Source of the DNA: Purshia tridentata
Lineage: Eukaryota; Streptophyta; Magnoliopsida; Rosales; Rosaceae
Assembly (NCBI GenBank): GCA_003254885.1
Contig: QANT01001474.1
Span: forward strand, 1 to 55,074
DNA: 55,074 nucleotides
Reading direction: 5' to 3'
In this document: one piece after another, positions 32,531 to 44,360 of the stretch
Layout: each line of letters begins with the position of its first letter
Numbering within the stretch: position 1 is the stretch's first letter
Notes under the pieces: model-generated
Database searches by the model: none
The model's input: only the letters and a program-made list of their open reading frames with translations
What the model was told of the DNA's origin: nothing
Translations under genes and position numbers: made by a program

Positions 32531-33115
32531 TCATTCACCTTCTGCATCCTCATTCGTTTGATTTGTATCCATGGCATTGTCATTCTCTACGTTAGGGGAA
32601 AGAGAATTCACCTTATCCTGCGCATCACAGTCCTCCGAGTGGTCTGAGGTTCCTGAGGATTCTGAACCTACTGAAGTTGCTAACGAGGAAGAGGCTGATA
32701 GAGATTCTCTAGAAGAATCCTTTGACAAACTGGAAATTGAAATTTTAGGAAAGTTGAGGCGGGCACAAGAACCATACATGGCCCTTGCAGCTTCATCATA
32801 AGCAAAAGCTGCTTCAATTGCAGTTGGAAAAGTACCTAACCACAGCCTACTTCCCCTGTTCGGCGCCCGAATTTCTGCAACCCACTTGCCCCACGTCCTC
32901 TGCCTAACACCTCTGTAGTTACAACGAGAATTCTCAGGTCCACCCTTACCTTTCATGCATCCCTTCTTCGAACCCTTGGCAGGAACTCTACGAACTGGTT
33001 TACTCTCATCGTTGCAAGAATCCAGATGGTCGTTGTATTTTTTCCACTTCGCAAGAGTCTCAGCCACAGGATTAGATCCATCCTGTTTAGTTTGGATTTT
33101 TTCCAACTTGGGCAT
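32531..33115 (-). CDS. DREB2-type AP2/ERF transcription factor, short form
   Basis: Nuclear regulator of drought and heat genes through DRE/CRT elements. 194 aa from the first in-frame ATG ([10 protein letters not shown]). It has the DREB2 N-terminal block ([18 protein letters not shown]), the signature [20 protein letters not shown], and one AP2 domain ([54 protein letters not shown]). Val14 is kept, but the DREB Glu19 is Ala (IRAPN instead of IREPN). A Ser-rich region like the DREB2A negative regulatory segment follows ([13 protein letters not shown]). The protein then stops at NEDAEGE, far short of the usual 330-400 aa, and so lacks the activation domain. AAACAG/GATGGA (33079/33078) is a good acceptor, so the N-terminus may come from an upstream exon, but no coding exon with an ATG was found there. 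Confidence 0.85.
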   Translation of the reverse strand: MPKLEKIQTKQDGSNPVAETLAKWKKYNDHLDSCNDESKPVRRVPAKGSKKGCMKGKGGPENSRCNYRGVRQRTWGKWVAEIRAPNRGSRLWLGTFPTAIEAAFAYDEAARAMYGSCARLNFPKISISSLSKDSSRESLSASSSLATSVGSESSGTSDHSEDCDAQDKVNSLSPNVENDNAMDTNQTNEDAEGE

Positions 33116-34400
33116 GCAATTAAAATTTGTATTTAAGAGAATATACAATGAATTACCTGCCAATATTAGAAAGCAGACTTTTCATTCAGAGAGAATCTTT
33201 ATTGCAAAAACAATACTAATCTACTGGCCATTATTACTTACCTAAGCTAAACCCATCTAGACAAAAAACTCAAGATAAAAAAACACCCCCATGCACCACA
33301 AGTGCAATGCCTGTCAAACCAATATATTGGCACATCAAACTGCCACTATACAATCATACGCAACCACAATTCCTTCTATTAAACATTCAGTATACAGAAA
33401 TTAACCCTAGGGATTCCAAGGATTAAAACAGCAAAGATTATCATAAAGAAAGAATCAAAAAACTATAAAACATGTGTGATCCTACACTGCTAGGATGAGT
33501 GTTACGACCTCTTGAAGCTGCATTGGGTGTGAAGGCTTTTAGCTCAAAATGATTTGTATGATTGAGAAGGAAAAGCAAAGCAACTACATACCTTCGAAAG
33601 CTAGAGGTTTTTAACTATGCCAAAGCATGTCATGCATGGGGAATTTGGATTTGTTCCAAACCTTCAGCACTTTAGCATGAAGTGGCAGCTATTGAGAATT
33701 GACAGGGTACTTGTTTCAAATGCAGTTAAAGCAAACTTCTCAGGCATAGACATACGTTTGGATTTCTTTGTCATTCGATTCCAAAACCCACCTCAATTTC
33801 TCTTCCATTTTTCATCACAAACCATTTAAACCAATCTTTTGCTCAACCAAGATTTGCCAATGTACTTGGAACTCCTCTTCCACCAAAACGATAAAGGTCA
33901 AGTTATCATATAGCTCATTCCAAATAACCAAGTACCTAATTAGTAATTACCAATCTTGCTATTATAAACCCACGTTTCCAATACTCATAAAATCATAAAT
34001 CATATCCATCAAATAACAAAACGAAAAGGAAGTCATGCATGCATAAACCCTTTAACCAAGCCCACATTCATTTTTATTTTCATTTTTCTCTATGAATTTT
34101 TCGAGCAACTAAGACCAAAATTGGATTGCATTACCTACTCAGTAAACCAAACTAACAACAGATCTCAGCAAAATTGATAAGCACGGAAATTGAAAGTGCG
34201 ACATGTTACCTTTTTAGTGCTCCGGGAGCCCCCAGCCTGAGCCTCAAGGGGGATATGGAGAACAGAGCTTAGAAGTGAGAAATAGTTAAAGTTTAACAGA
34301 AAGAGAGTCTGTGACTGACGTGAAAGCGAGGAGTTCACTGTGACAAAGCAGAAAATGGAATAAACCCTCAATTCCCTGAATTTTCCACAAATGGATTATA
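33116..34400 (-). other. Putative leader exon and intron of the DREB2-type gene
   Basis: No separate gene. On the minus strand, a TATA-like GTATTATAATCC lies near 34400. Then comes a pyrimidine-rich leader, then a donor-like AAAAAG/GTAACA near 34208. About 1.1 kb of AT-rich intron-like sequence follows, ending at the DREB2-type coding region. The leader frame that could join AAAAAG to GATGGATCT has no ATG before a stop, so it would be 5' UTR. Confidence 0.4.
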
Positions 34401-37400
34401 ATACGCGGGTCGGGTTTTATCTTGAGCTTTTTCATTATTTGAATTTTGAGCCAAGTCCCGGCCCGAGATTGGGGAGTTAATGGGCTGAAAGAGAGCACAT
34501 CAGCCTAGCAAGCCTCAGCTGAAAATTGAGAAATTTTTTTTTTTTTAAGTATTCCATGCATATCAAAAGTGTAGCCTGTAGGTTAGCTATTTTAGAAAAA
34601 ATTCTATAACGCGGTGACTGCATGGTGTGTGAGTTTTTTTTCCTTTTAAATATTGACGAGTTCATATTTCCACCACAATGGTATAAAGTTTCCAAGATTA
34701 GAATATGTTTGTGTATGTCTTCACTAAAGATACTCATATTTGCTGGATGAACTTATTATTGAAGGCTCACCTATCATATTTCAAGCTTTTTGGAGCACAG
34801 AGAAAGTAGTAGCAAATATAATTTTGTTGAACATGTTATAAATTATTCCCATGATCAAAAGCCTAAGAGCTTTACTAAAGCAACTTCTAATGTCATGTTT
34901 AAAACCACTTTGCTTTAATTAGTTGGTTTTAATGGCTTGGCAAAGAGGTTTATTGACATGGTCGGCATGGTCTATTGCTTATATAATATGCTATAGAACC
35001 CTACTTTTTTTTCAATATTTTTCTTAAATTTCTATAATGAGACATGTTCCATATGGGTAAATATCACATGTCTCAAATTATTTGAAAAAAATGAAAAAAA
35101 AAAGTTAGGAAATTAAAGACTAGACTATAAAACATTTTCTTAGTAGAAACTACAAAGTAATATTGTGGAATTGCAAAAAGTTTTAAGAAAAATGATGTCT
35201 TAAGAAAGTTTTTTAGTAGTGATTATGGCACTATAATTTTAACAAACTGTCCTCTAAATTGTATATTTTATAATTTTTCTTCATTCACTCGAGAGAATTC
35301 AAGAACCCCAAACTTTACCATATTTATAATTTTATTTAAATTTTGGATTTCAGTTTTTTTGCATGATTTTCATATTGTCCATCTAGATATTGTTTAATCT
35401 CAAAATGTTAATAGAAACTGGCCCAAAAGAAACACCAACTCTTTTTTTTTTTTGGCCACAGAAACACCAACTCTTTTATGTATGCTTGTTAGGTGCATTA
35501 ATTTATATAGAGGCTGTCCTCTGAAAGCATCTGATCATATGCTCCTTTATATTGTTCATTTTCTACTTAAACAAGTGGGTAATCACTTTTAGCTAATTGT
35601 ACAATTACCTCTGTCTCCCACTTCCATCAAAGTGCCTGTCAGCTCTTTCGGTTTATAATGAACTCAAATTCGATGCCATCACCCACTCACTATCAATCTA
35701 TCATTGTCTTCTCTGGATCTTGATGTTTCAATTGGTTTTTAATTTGCACTCAATGATCCAAGTTTGGTTTTTTTATGGCCATAAAAGAAAATTGGTGGGT
35801 ACCTGCCAAATTGCCAATGGGGCCTGATGTGTTTTTAAGTGTTTACTCAGAAATAATTATTGCCTTTACTATTTCCTGATCTACCTTATCTTGCATCTCT
35901 TAAATGAGTGGTAGCTCTTTCTCATCAAAGCAATACAGTACCTATTTGTCAATGCATGAGCTTCTAATATATATTCAATTCAAGTTGACATATTTTTTGT
36001 CCAACCAAAACATAGCAAAGCAACACCAAAAAATTGAATTTCTGTTACCTTTCACAATTCCACACCAGCAGGAGTTCTATCTTTTACGACCTTATGCACT
36101 TATTTAAATTGAAGAGAAGGACCCCCAAGTGAGTCATTTGATTTGATTCTCATCAAATGACTCCTTTCAGATATTTTGCTCTCCATTATTGAATATGGCC
36201 CAGATGAATTCATATTCAATTGAGTGGATAACCATTAGCTCCTTCCAAACCCCCTTCTTTTCATGTCCTCTTATGGGACCCTACTTTTTTGGATTATTAC
36301 CAAAAGCCATAATACAAAAGCTCTAAGTTTTCCCAAATTACAGTAGGGAAAGAATTGAAGTAATTATGTTCCTAGAAATATTCTAGGTCCACCATTGCAA
36401 ACAAACAAACAGTGTGCTTACTTAACTCAATCATGCATTGCATGCTAGATTTGCTGCTAGTCTATATATGATGCCAAGTTTTAATTACTGCACAGGTTTC
36501 ACATGTTTTGTGCAAGGGTAATAAGAAAACTCTTTTGAGTTCTGACTCAGCAGTGTACCAAGCAAGAAGCCAAGAATAGGAAGAACAGTCTTTCAACCAG
36601 AAAAGAAGGAACCTTGAATTCACAAGAAAACCTCCTGATTACAGAGAAACCGTTAAATTGCATTCTTGTGATCCTGCCTTGGTTTCTTCCTCTCCAAACC
36701 GTCTAAATACAATGTCATGGGTAATAATTAACAATGACTTTGTTCCCACATCAATGTCAATTACCCTTTTAACAAGAAATCCGAACAAAATCAAAGATGA
36801 AGAAAATGAGTGGAAACTAGAAATCACACATTCACATGTTTGGCTAATGACTTTCACTTCTTTTGTTATGGACCCAAAAGTGTTCCTAGTCCTCTTTATT
36901 TGAGGGTGGATTTGTTCATTGCTTTGTTAAATACAAGCTCAACCCTATGTTAATTTTTTTTGATTGTTCGCTCCAACAGATTGCCCCACATCAAAATGAT
37001 CAAATTCGAGGTCCACTATTTATTTCTTTATTTATATTCCTTCCCTGTTTAACTTTATCCCCATTCCCCACCTACCATACAAACATGATTTCTCTCCTAC
37101 AATGCAACCCCGTGACCTAAATGTACCTTGACACAGTAAAAGCATGAGCCATCAATTTTGTACAATGTTTGGTAGTAAGCAGTAAGTCGGTAAAAGAAAA
37201 TTATTGGTGCATAGCCCCAACGTTTGATAGAAGAAAATGCTTAAATTCACATTAATAAAACTATCTTGCCTATCATACAGACCAGAAGCTAAAGAGGACA
37301 AGAAATTAAAACAAAAAATGGAACAAACAACAAACATGGAGCACATGTTATATATAGCTTTAATCCCCCCTCCTTAATTCCCCTTCTTTTTGTACAATGT

Positions 37401-37439
37401 TTAATTTCCCATATGATCGATCTCCTAAGCCATAGTGGC
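34401..37439. other. Intergenic stretch
   Basis: Three kilobases without a recognisable gene. AT-rich with many homopolymer tracts. It contains a perfect 12-bp inverted repeat at 36131-36163. The right end is the 3' flank of XTH9. Confidence 0.55.
36131..36163. repeat. Perfect 12-bp inverted repeat, 9-nt loop
   Basis: GAGTCATTTGAT (36131-36142) and ATCAAATGACTC (36152-36163) pair perfectly around TTGATTCTC. It is isolated in spacer, with no U-run after it that would suggest a terminator. Confidence 0.8.
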
Positions 37440-39660
37440 CTAGTGGCGGTGGTGAACACACTCCAAGGGAGTGGCTGGGAACCTTGCAGAATCGGTGCAG
37501 TAGTCATAGAACATGTGGTGAGCCCGAACCCACACGAGCTGGTGGTTCTGATGAAGATTGAGTTCTTGCAAAGTAGGCTCGTCCCACCAGTACTTCTGGT
37601 TTTCACTGCTGGTGCACTTCTTTGCACTGTCAGTTGCTGCAAGTGAAGCTGGGCATTCACAGGCATTGATTTCAAAACCCTTGTAGGTTGCAACGAAAGG
37701 CGCATGGGACCAGTCCGTCTTGACCCGACCCCCCTGTGTGGCCCAGTCGTCTGCATTCCATATGGAGCTGTACACCCCCATTGGTTGGTCCTTAGGAAAG
37801 GGTACCCCTTTGTTTTCCATGTTGGTGTGCACTCTTATTGGGGTCTCATCCACTAGGAACCTGAACTCAAATCAATAATTGAAGAATACATATAAGAACA
37901 CCAAAGTTTGCAAATCCCACACACATTTAAAATAATTGGTCACTTTCAAGAAGAATATCAGATTTTTTTCCTTATTTTTTTTCTCTAAAGGCCCAAAACA
38001 GAGCAGAATAGGCATCTGTGTCCACAGTATTTCTGTAAATTTCGTGCATAGGACCCTACGGACATCATACAAGATTCGTTCCACTTTTTCATGATTTGGT
38101 TTTTTTTTTTCTTTTCAACTTCATATTAGGCCCAGCACTGAGTTAGTCAGTCACACACTGCTTTCATGCACTGGCTTTTGAAATATGATTTACATGATGT
38201 CCCTGCTCCATTGAAATCATACATGATACAGAACCAGCGTGCATATATGAATCAAATACATACAAGTACACATTAAAGATGTAGGTGCAAAGTGCTTACA
38301 CTACTTGGCGCTGGTTCCAAAAGATGGAGTAGGAATGAAATTCCTTGGTGGGGTCGAACCAAAGGTTCAACCTTTGCTCCCTGTTACCTACACCATTCAC
38401 GTAGATGTTGGTCTGGACTGAATAAGGTTCGCCAGTGGTGTTGCCCAGGAACTCATAGTCGAACTCATTGTGAGATGGACCGTCCGATGACATCTGGGAT
38501 ACACACAAAGAAAAGATAAAGATTGAAGAATTACATACATACCACAAGAACAAAAGGGAATTCAATATCAGTGTCAGTGTCTGATGGGTATATTAATTGG
38601 TAGCATAAAGGCCAACTGAAAGTCACAAGAAGTTTTGAATATATAAAGTTAAAAACTTCATGAGTAATCAGTGTAATTTATTTATATGTATGTCATCAAC
38701 TCATCATTACTCAGATTAAACAATTAGTGCATACATGGATGTGTTGTAGAAAACAAAAATAATCAATGCAGACTTTAATGTAAACAAGAGAATTCCACGA
38801 GGGGGTAAAAAGAGTGGGTAGGATAATTTATTTATATGTATGTCATCAACTCATCATTTACTCAGATTAAACAATTAGTGCATACATGGATGTGTTGTAG
38901 AAAACAAAAATAATCAATGCAGACTTGAGAATTCCACGAGGGGGTAAAAAGAGTGGGTAGGTGCTAGTAATAGTATTCCCATTCATGTGTCAAATAAGGC
39001 CAAGTCTAAACAGTGTGTAAAGGTATCAAATGGGGACCCATAGTACCACAAGCTGAGCTGTTCTCAACTTCAGAAATTAATCTAATAATGAGTCAAAGAT
39101 CTTCTTTTTTTTTTAATGATGAACAATTTACATGAATGGTATCTCATTTTTGTTATGGTTTTAGTCTTATACTCACATAGAAAGCAGTTACAGTTCCTGC
39201 AGAGTCCCCCTCAATGAGCTTCATCTGAATGGTCACTTTTCCAAACATATACTTGTTCTTGGATGAAAACCCAGCACCTGAAATTTCCAACCCACCATTA
39301 TATTAGTCCAAGAAAAACAAGAGGAAGCATTAAACAAAAAAAGCATCATGGAAATGGCAAAAAACAGAGCATGATTATATATTGAACAAAATGAGCTAAA
39401 AACAGAGCTTAATGAGGACTTTGCAATAGAAGTATGAATAAAAGAACCGATTGTTTTCAAATAGGAAGTGTTTATATACCGGAAAAGTTGTCAAGTTTGA
39501 GATGAAGCTGCTCTCCCTCATAAACGAAATGGTCAAGAGCCCAGCTTGGCTGGAAAAGCTCCTCAAACTTTGCTGAGCTAACCAAACCCACCACCAATGC
39601 AAGACCCACAATTACAAACACACTCAGAAAGCCAGACATCTTAGACCCACGAATGGCCAT
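37440..39660 (-). CDS. XTH9: Xyloglucan endotransglucosylase/hydrolase, XTH9 orthologue
   Basis: Secreted GH16 enzyme that cuts and rejoins xyloglucan in growing cell walls. Exons (minus) 39660-39480, 39277-39177, 38493-38300 and 37860-37440 sum to 897 nt, 298 aa. The signal peptide ends near residue 29 (GLVSSA), followed by KFEELFQPSWALDHFVYEGE. The active site is SHNEFDYEFLGNTTGEPY, with the catalytic Glu pair in NEFDYE and the usual N-glycosylation site NTT just after it. HNEF in place of HDEI is the XTH9-type variant. The C-terminal XET domain has paired cysteines and ends PLECVHHRH, as in Arabidopsis XTH9. TATAAA on the minus strand (39791-39796) lies about 130 bp before the ATG. Intron 2 carries a tandem duplication, and the 5' leader a (GGAA)n repeat. 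Confidence 0.94.
38673..38961. repeat. Tandem duplication inside XTH9 intron 2
   Basis: 38673-38822 and 38823-38961 are nearly identical direct copies (both contain AATTTATTTATATGTATGTC, GTGCATACATGGATGTG and CCACGAGGGGGTAAAAAGAG). They differ by a 12-13-bp indel near TTTAATGTAAAC and a single extra T. The high identity points to a recent event. Confidence 0.93.
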
Positions 39661-39686
39661 GGAAGGAAGGAAGGAAGGAAGGAAGA
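39661..39686. repeat. (GGAA)n microsatellite in XTH9 5' leader
   Basis: Six consecutive GGAA units immediately adjoin the XTH9 start codon on its 5' side (TTCC units on the coding strand), within the presumed 5' UTR. Confidence 0.9.
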
Positions 39687-39790
39687 GACTAGAGCAAGAA
39701 GATTATAGAGCAGAGTGAAGGTTCTACTTCTTCTACTCTGGAATGCTCTGAGTCTGAGAGCCTGTGATTGACATACCAAAAACACTGGCT

Positions 39791-39796
39791 TTTATA
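39791..39796 (-). promoter_or_regulatory. XTH9: TATA box of XTH9
   Basis: Minus-strand TATAAA in GGGCTATAAAAGCC, about 130 bp upstream of the XTH9 ATG. Confidence 0.6.
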
Positions 39797-41118
39797 GCCC
39801 CATTCAATTGGCTTCTATCACAAGCCCCTCCACGTATCTCACTGTCCACGTCCTCTAAGTTTTATGACCACATCAGCTGCCACGTCGGACCCAAATTCCA
39901 ATAAATCCAAAGCCCCAAAAGATTAAAAATGTAGCCGTTACTCTGTGGGTCGGGGCTTCCCACTTATTAGCTGGCCAAAGCTGTGCGCTGTGGGAGGGGC
40001 ACTACTGCACTGGGTACGACATGTCCCTGCTCAAAAGCAAGGTACAGATCCTCTCCAATCAGAGCGCGCCACCTGGAAAGGTCCAGCTGGTTCACTGACC
40101 AGTCCAGTTGTCACTGGCGTTGTAGATATTTGATGAGCCTTCTCGCGTGTAGGTAAAAGTAGGGTACTTAGCTTTTCTGAACCAAACATGTCGACCAATT
40201 TGATGTAGTGGGGGATTTATTTGTAGCTGTTAAGCCTGTTATTAATTACGAAATTTGGACCACCACATGTTCAAAACTTCAAATAGAATAATTTTCTCAA
40301 GTAAAATTGTTCGAGGCGGAATTTAATCAAAATTGTGGAGAAATGTATCATTAAGTGAATTAATTAATGTTTAAATAATTAACTATTTTTTATTTATGAG
40401 ACTTAGATTATTTATTGAGGGCTAACTCTAATTAAAAAAGTTAATTCTTTCTTTTTTGAATTTCACAACTTTTATTTTAGTGTTGTGATTAATTTAGTTG
40501 AGTATTGAATTTGAAGCGAGTATGAAGGTAAAGAGGGGAATGGGAGTGTGTGGGGTCCTGAGGGGTCACTTTATCTTTGTTTTTTGTTTTACTTTGGTGA
40601 TGGCAGTGCCAGCTCAGTGGCTCAGTACAAGCGCACTATGCACTGCCATAATGCAATAAAATGCTTGTTTTTGAGTCCTTGAGATGCGTGACAAAAATTG
40701 GAGAATTTTTATAATAATATTCTTCTATATTTTAAATTAACATAATTAATTATGTTTGGATTTTTGGGAATGGTTCAGTGGCGCCCTTTTTAATCATACT
40801 CTCACCACTAAAATTTAATCTTGGAAGCCAATAAAAAATACTTCATGATATTAATGGATAATTATGATGATATTTATATATAAACATAGCTATAACCCTA
40901 TAAGGCTTCGTCATCCCCCATTTAAAAAGTGTTTGATGCTCCATTGTTCTGTGTCTAGAATAAGAGATCAAGTCTCCGAGACATCTTTCAATGTGAGTAA
41001 AAGGTTATACTCTAATTAAATGGTTAATGATATTTCTTTGGAAATAAAATATATGTAATTAGCCCCACTTTACAATATCTTTTATATGTGCAAAGAATTA
41101 TGTGAATTCAGTTTCTCT

Positions 41119-41292
41119 GTTTTTAAAAATGTTATTGTTAATGTATTTCATTAAATATAATTCATTCATATAAATTTAATAATTCATAACTTATTACATC
41201 AATTAATATATTTAAAAATAATAAATTATTAAATTTACATGAATGAATGAACCAAAGTTGATAAAAAACACCAACATCATCATTTTAAAAAC
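41119..41292. mobile_element. Foldback (MITE-like) element 1
   Basis: The first roughly 80 bp and the last roughly 80 bp are imperfect inverted copies. GTTTTTAAAAATG starts the left arm and CATTTTAAAAAC ends the right. The inner arm TTCATTCATATAAATTTAAT (from about 41161) pairs with the inverse of ATTAAATTTACATGAATGAA. No reading frame. Consistent with a short hairpin MITE; target-site duplication not determined. Confidence 0.6.
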
Positions 41293-42565
41293 AAAAAAAC
41301 AAAATTCGAATTCTGCAATATGCTTTTATGTAAGCTTAACTTTTCAAAATGCCAAAAAATGCTTTATTGCTCTGCAGCCTTTGGAAAGCCTTGTGACTAT
41401 CCAATAGCACAGATCCACATGGCTGGACACAACTGTACAATTTATCCTATCATATATATCTTATATTTTTATCTCTTCGTACGTGATGAAAAACATCAAA
41501 AAAATTATATATTTTTGTTATATAAAAATATTTGTAAGAATTAATAAAGTGTCCCTACAACTCTGAAACAAAAAAAATTTTACAACCGTAAATCTCAATA
41601 ATTCCAACAAAATTCTAGCATACAAAAATACAAAAATTATTTAAATAAATATATTTTTATGTTGGTTATAGACGAAATCCTCAACACATATGTGCTGGTA
41701 TCTTATTTAATTTTTAATTGTTTAATTAATAAATTTTAATTTATAATTGGCTTCCAAAATAACTAACCCCATGTAAAAATCAAAGTAATACACTATTATA
41801 TCACATGACACATTAAGAGTTAGTTGAGAACAGTACCATATTAGGATTAGTTGAGTAAGTAGAGTAAGAATTAAAATTAAACTAAGTATAAAATTCAATT
41901 CCTCCTATTTAAAAAAAATAGTACTATACACATCAATTCTTCTAATAGTTTCCTTAACTATCTGTCGAGGAAATCCCACAACCTTACGCGAAAGAGTTAA
42001 GAAAATAGTTGGCAAATTAATAGACGTTGTGTGGTATTATATTGATCTCATAATTTAATCCATACGCAGTGGAAAATAAGAATAAGAAATTAAAGAGATG
42101 TGAAAATTAATTGAGAAAATCAAATTAATGTGTAATTGCATTGATGCTTTGTTGCTGGCAGAGAGGTTGTGGGTGAGGGGATGGCTACAATATACATAGG
42201 GAGTAGTAGGCATACGGGGCCCCACTTACACAACTATTATTGGCAAGACATTTGTATGCCCAATTTGGCTTGCAATTTCACGAAACCTACCAATTTTCAT
42301 AGTCTTTTTGTCCAGCATTTATTCGCACATTGAATCACATTTACTCCACACTTTAATTGCCATCCACTATCATTTATTATCCTACTATAATCTTGCCATT
42401 AGTATTACTTAAAGTTATGAATTTGGACTAAATGGCCAATAAATAAAAATATATGCATTTTGACAACATATTTAAGAAAGAATCAACTTAAATGATGAAC
42501 TCAATTTATATTTTAAACATATAAATAGTTTATATTGTTAAATTGTCTTATTAAAAAGAGACCAA

Positions 42566-42899
42566 TGTTATTTACTTTTCATACTATTGCATTTGTATGA
42601 TTATATCAGTTTGTTTCTTAAATTTTTAATTTTGAAAAATAAAGATACTTAATTTTTCAATTTTAGCAATTCAAGTAATTTTGTGAATTTGCTAGTTTTT
42701 AATCCAAATTTTCATCACAAACATTTTTTATCGATAATAAAATAATAATCACCTGCTCATTATGTGTATCAATTTATTGATTAAATTTGTAAAATCATCT
42801 CAATTGGTAAAATTGTAAAATTAAATATTTTAATTTTTAAAATTATAAATATGTAAAATAAACTAATACAAATGCAATAATTAAAGAGCAAAAATAACA
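42566..42899. mobile_element. Foldback (MITE-like) element 2
   Basis: About 135-bp arms in inverted orientation around a loop of roughly 65 bp. The left arm contains TGTTATTT, ATTGCATTTGTAT and TTTTCAATTTTAGCAATTCA. The right arm carries the inverted counterparts AAATAACA, ATACAAATGCAAT and CAATTGGTAAAATTG. Non-coding. It would transcribe into a long imperfect hairpin. Confidence 0.6.
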
Positions 42900-44281
42900 C
42901 TTATCCTATAGGGGAAAAAAAAAACATTTATACTTTTAAGTGAATCACGTAAGATAAAAAGTGAAAGAAAATAGAAATAGGGATGGAGGGATCCTATGCT
43001 ATGATTGCTATCTATAATAGCTTATAATGAAGTTTCTGAAAGTTCCTCTAAAAACGAAAGAGGAAAAGAAAAAAGAAAAAGGTGGCAATAATAGCATACC
43101 CAGAGGCCCATAACTCATAAGCCCATAAAACACAAGAATAGGAGGATATGTGTTGTATTAAAGCATGTGTCAGATTTATTTAACAACGACAGGAATACAG
43201 GATATGAATATGAAAGGCAGACGCAATTGGAGGTAGAGTGCACGCATGTTCACGTCAACATGTCTTATCGATCATCACGCCTTTAATCCACACACTCTCT
43301 CTCTCTCGATCAATTCTCAAAGTCTGAGTTTTTTCGATTCAAACAAATTCACTATTATCTTATTCATGCCAATCAGTTGCCCACTCTCACAGCCAATCAC
43401 CTACGTTATATGTTTAAGCACAATACGATATGAATTTGGCACGAGTTTTGCTTTATAAACATATTAACTAATATTTTATGATAAAATGAGTAAATTTTCA
43501 AATTGTTTAATATTATTGTAAAAGTTATTGTACATTTACAGAGTTATCTACTTTATTAGTATCATGAATTAAATCGAATTTTTTTAATAAATATAATGCG
43601 GAAGTGATAGTTTTTGGGTTTAAGTTGTGACGTGTAATTCTTCTATTTGTTTCCATGTTCGTAGTCTAAGTTTCCATAGTAATGAGGAGAGAGGCAAGGT
43701 TGGCACGTGAATTGTGTTCGAAAAATTGGGAAGGGTTGGGTGGAGAGGAGGTGACTGACGGCTGTTTCTATTGAAAACCTCTAATGAAAAGAGCCAAAAG
43801 GAAAAGCCCGAGGATCTCACACACGCACGTGATCCTTTATAAAATGCATGTTGTAGAATTTGATGCCCAATAATATTGCATCTTCTCGCACGATCGAGGT
43901 CACGTGATCCTGTATATGCATTATGCAAGTTTCATGCAAGACACACAGCCTGGAAGCAACTAAAGAGATTTGGCTCTTCTTCTTGCCATTTCGTGAATGA
44001 GATGATACATGGGTTTTGTGTGCTTTTGTGAGTGTTGGACTGTTGGGTCATTTATTTATTTTTATTTTTCATGATGTAGTGGATGGGTGATCAACAGTAC
44101 GACACGCCAATGCTAAAGATATAAGGGCCTCTTGTATATACGAGTGTACCAGAATTTTATCTGATTTAGATGGATTTGAGAAAACAAAATGACAACTTGG
44201 AATTGAGATTCGATGACAATGAAAGTTTCTTTATGTTCAAGAACTGGGACCAGAGTCTTCCAAGTCCCATGTCCAAAGCTC

Positions 44282-44360
44282 TCTAATTTTGACATACAGA
44301 TAATACAACTAAATAATTAGGTATGCCATTGCTGGATGGATCAGACATGCGGATGCTTTA
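44282..44360 (+). repeat. Leader of F-box pseudogene, copied in RGTB1 intron
   Basis: TCTAATTTTGACATACAGAT through GGTATGCCATTGCTGG to GATGCTTTA is repeated at 46108-46184, inside the intron between exons 6 and 7 of the RGTB1 gene, in the same orientation. The intron copy lacks four bases near GGAT and ends before the F-box. Confidence 0.9.

Larger units (their letters stand above)
39800..44280. other. Long AT-rich intergenic region
   Basis: XTH9 upstream region followed by more than 4 kb without a gene. It contains two foldback elements (41119-41292 and 42566-42899). No RNA gene recognised. Confidence 0.55.

Noticed and set aside
43620..43928. Minus-strand frame of 102 codons upstream of the F-box pseudogene
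   Set aside because: No domain, no similarity, and no splice or promoter context.
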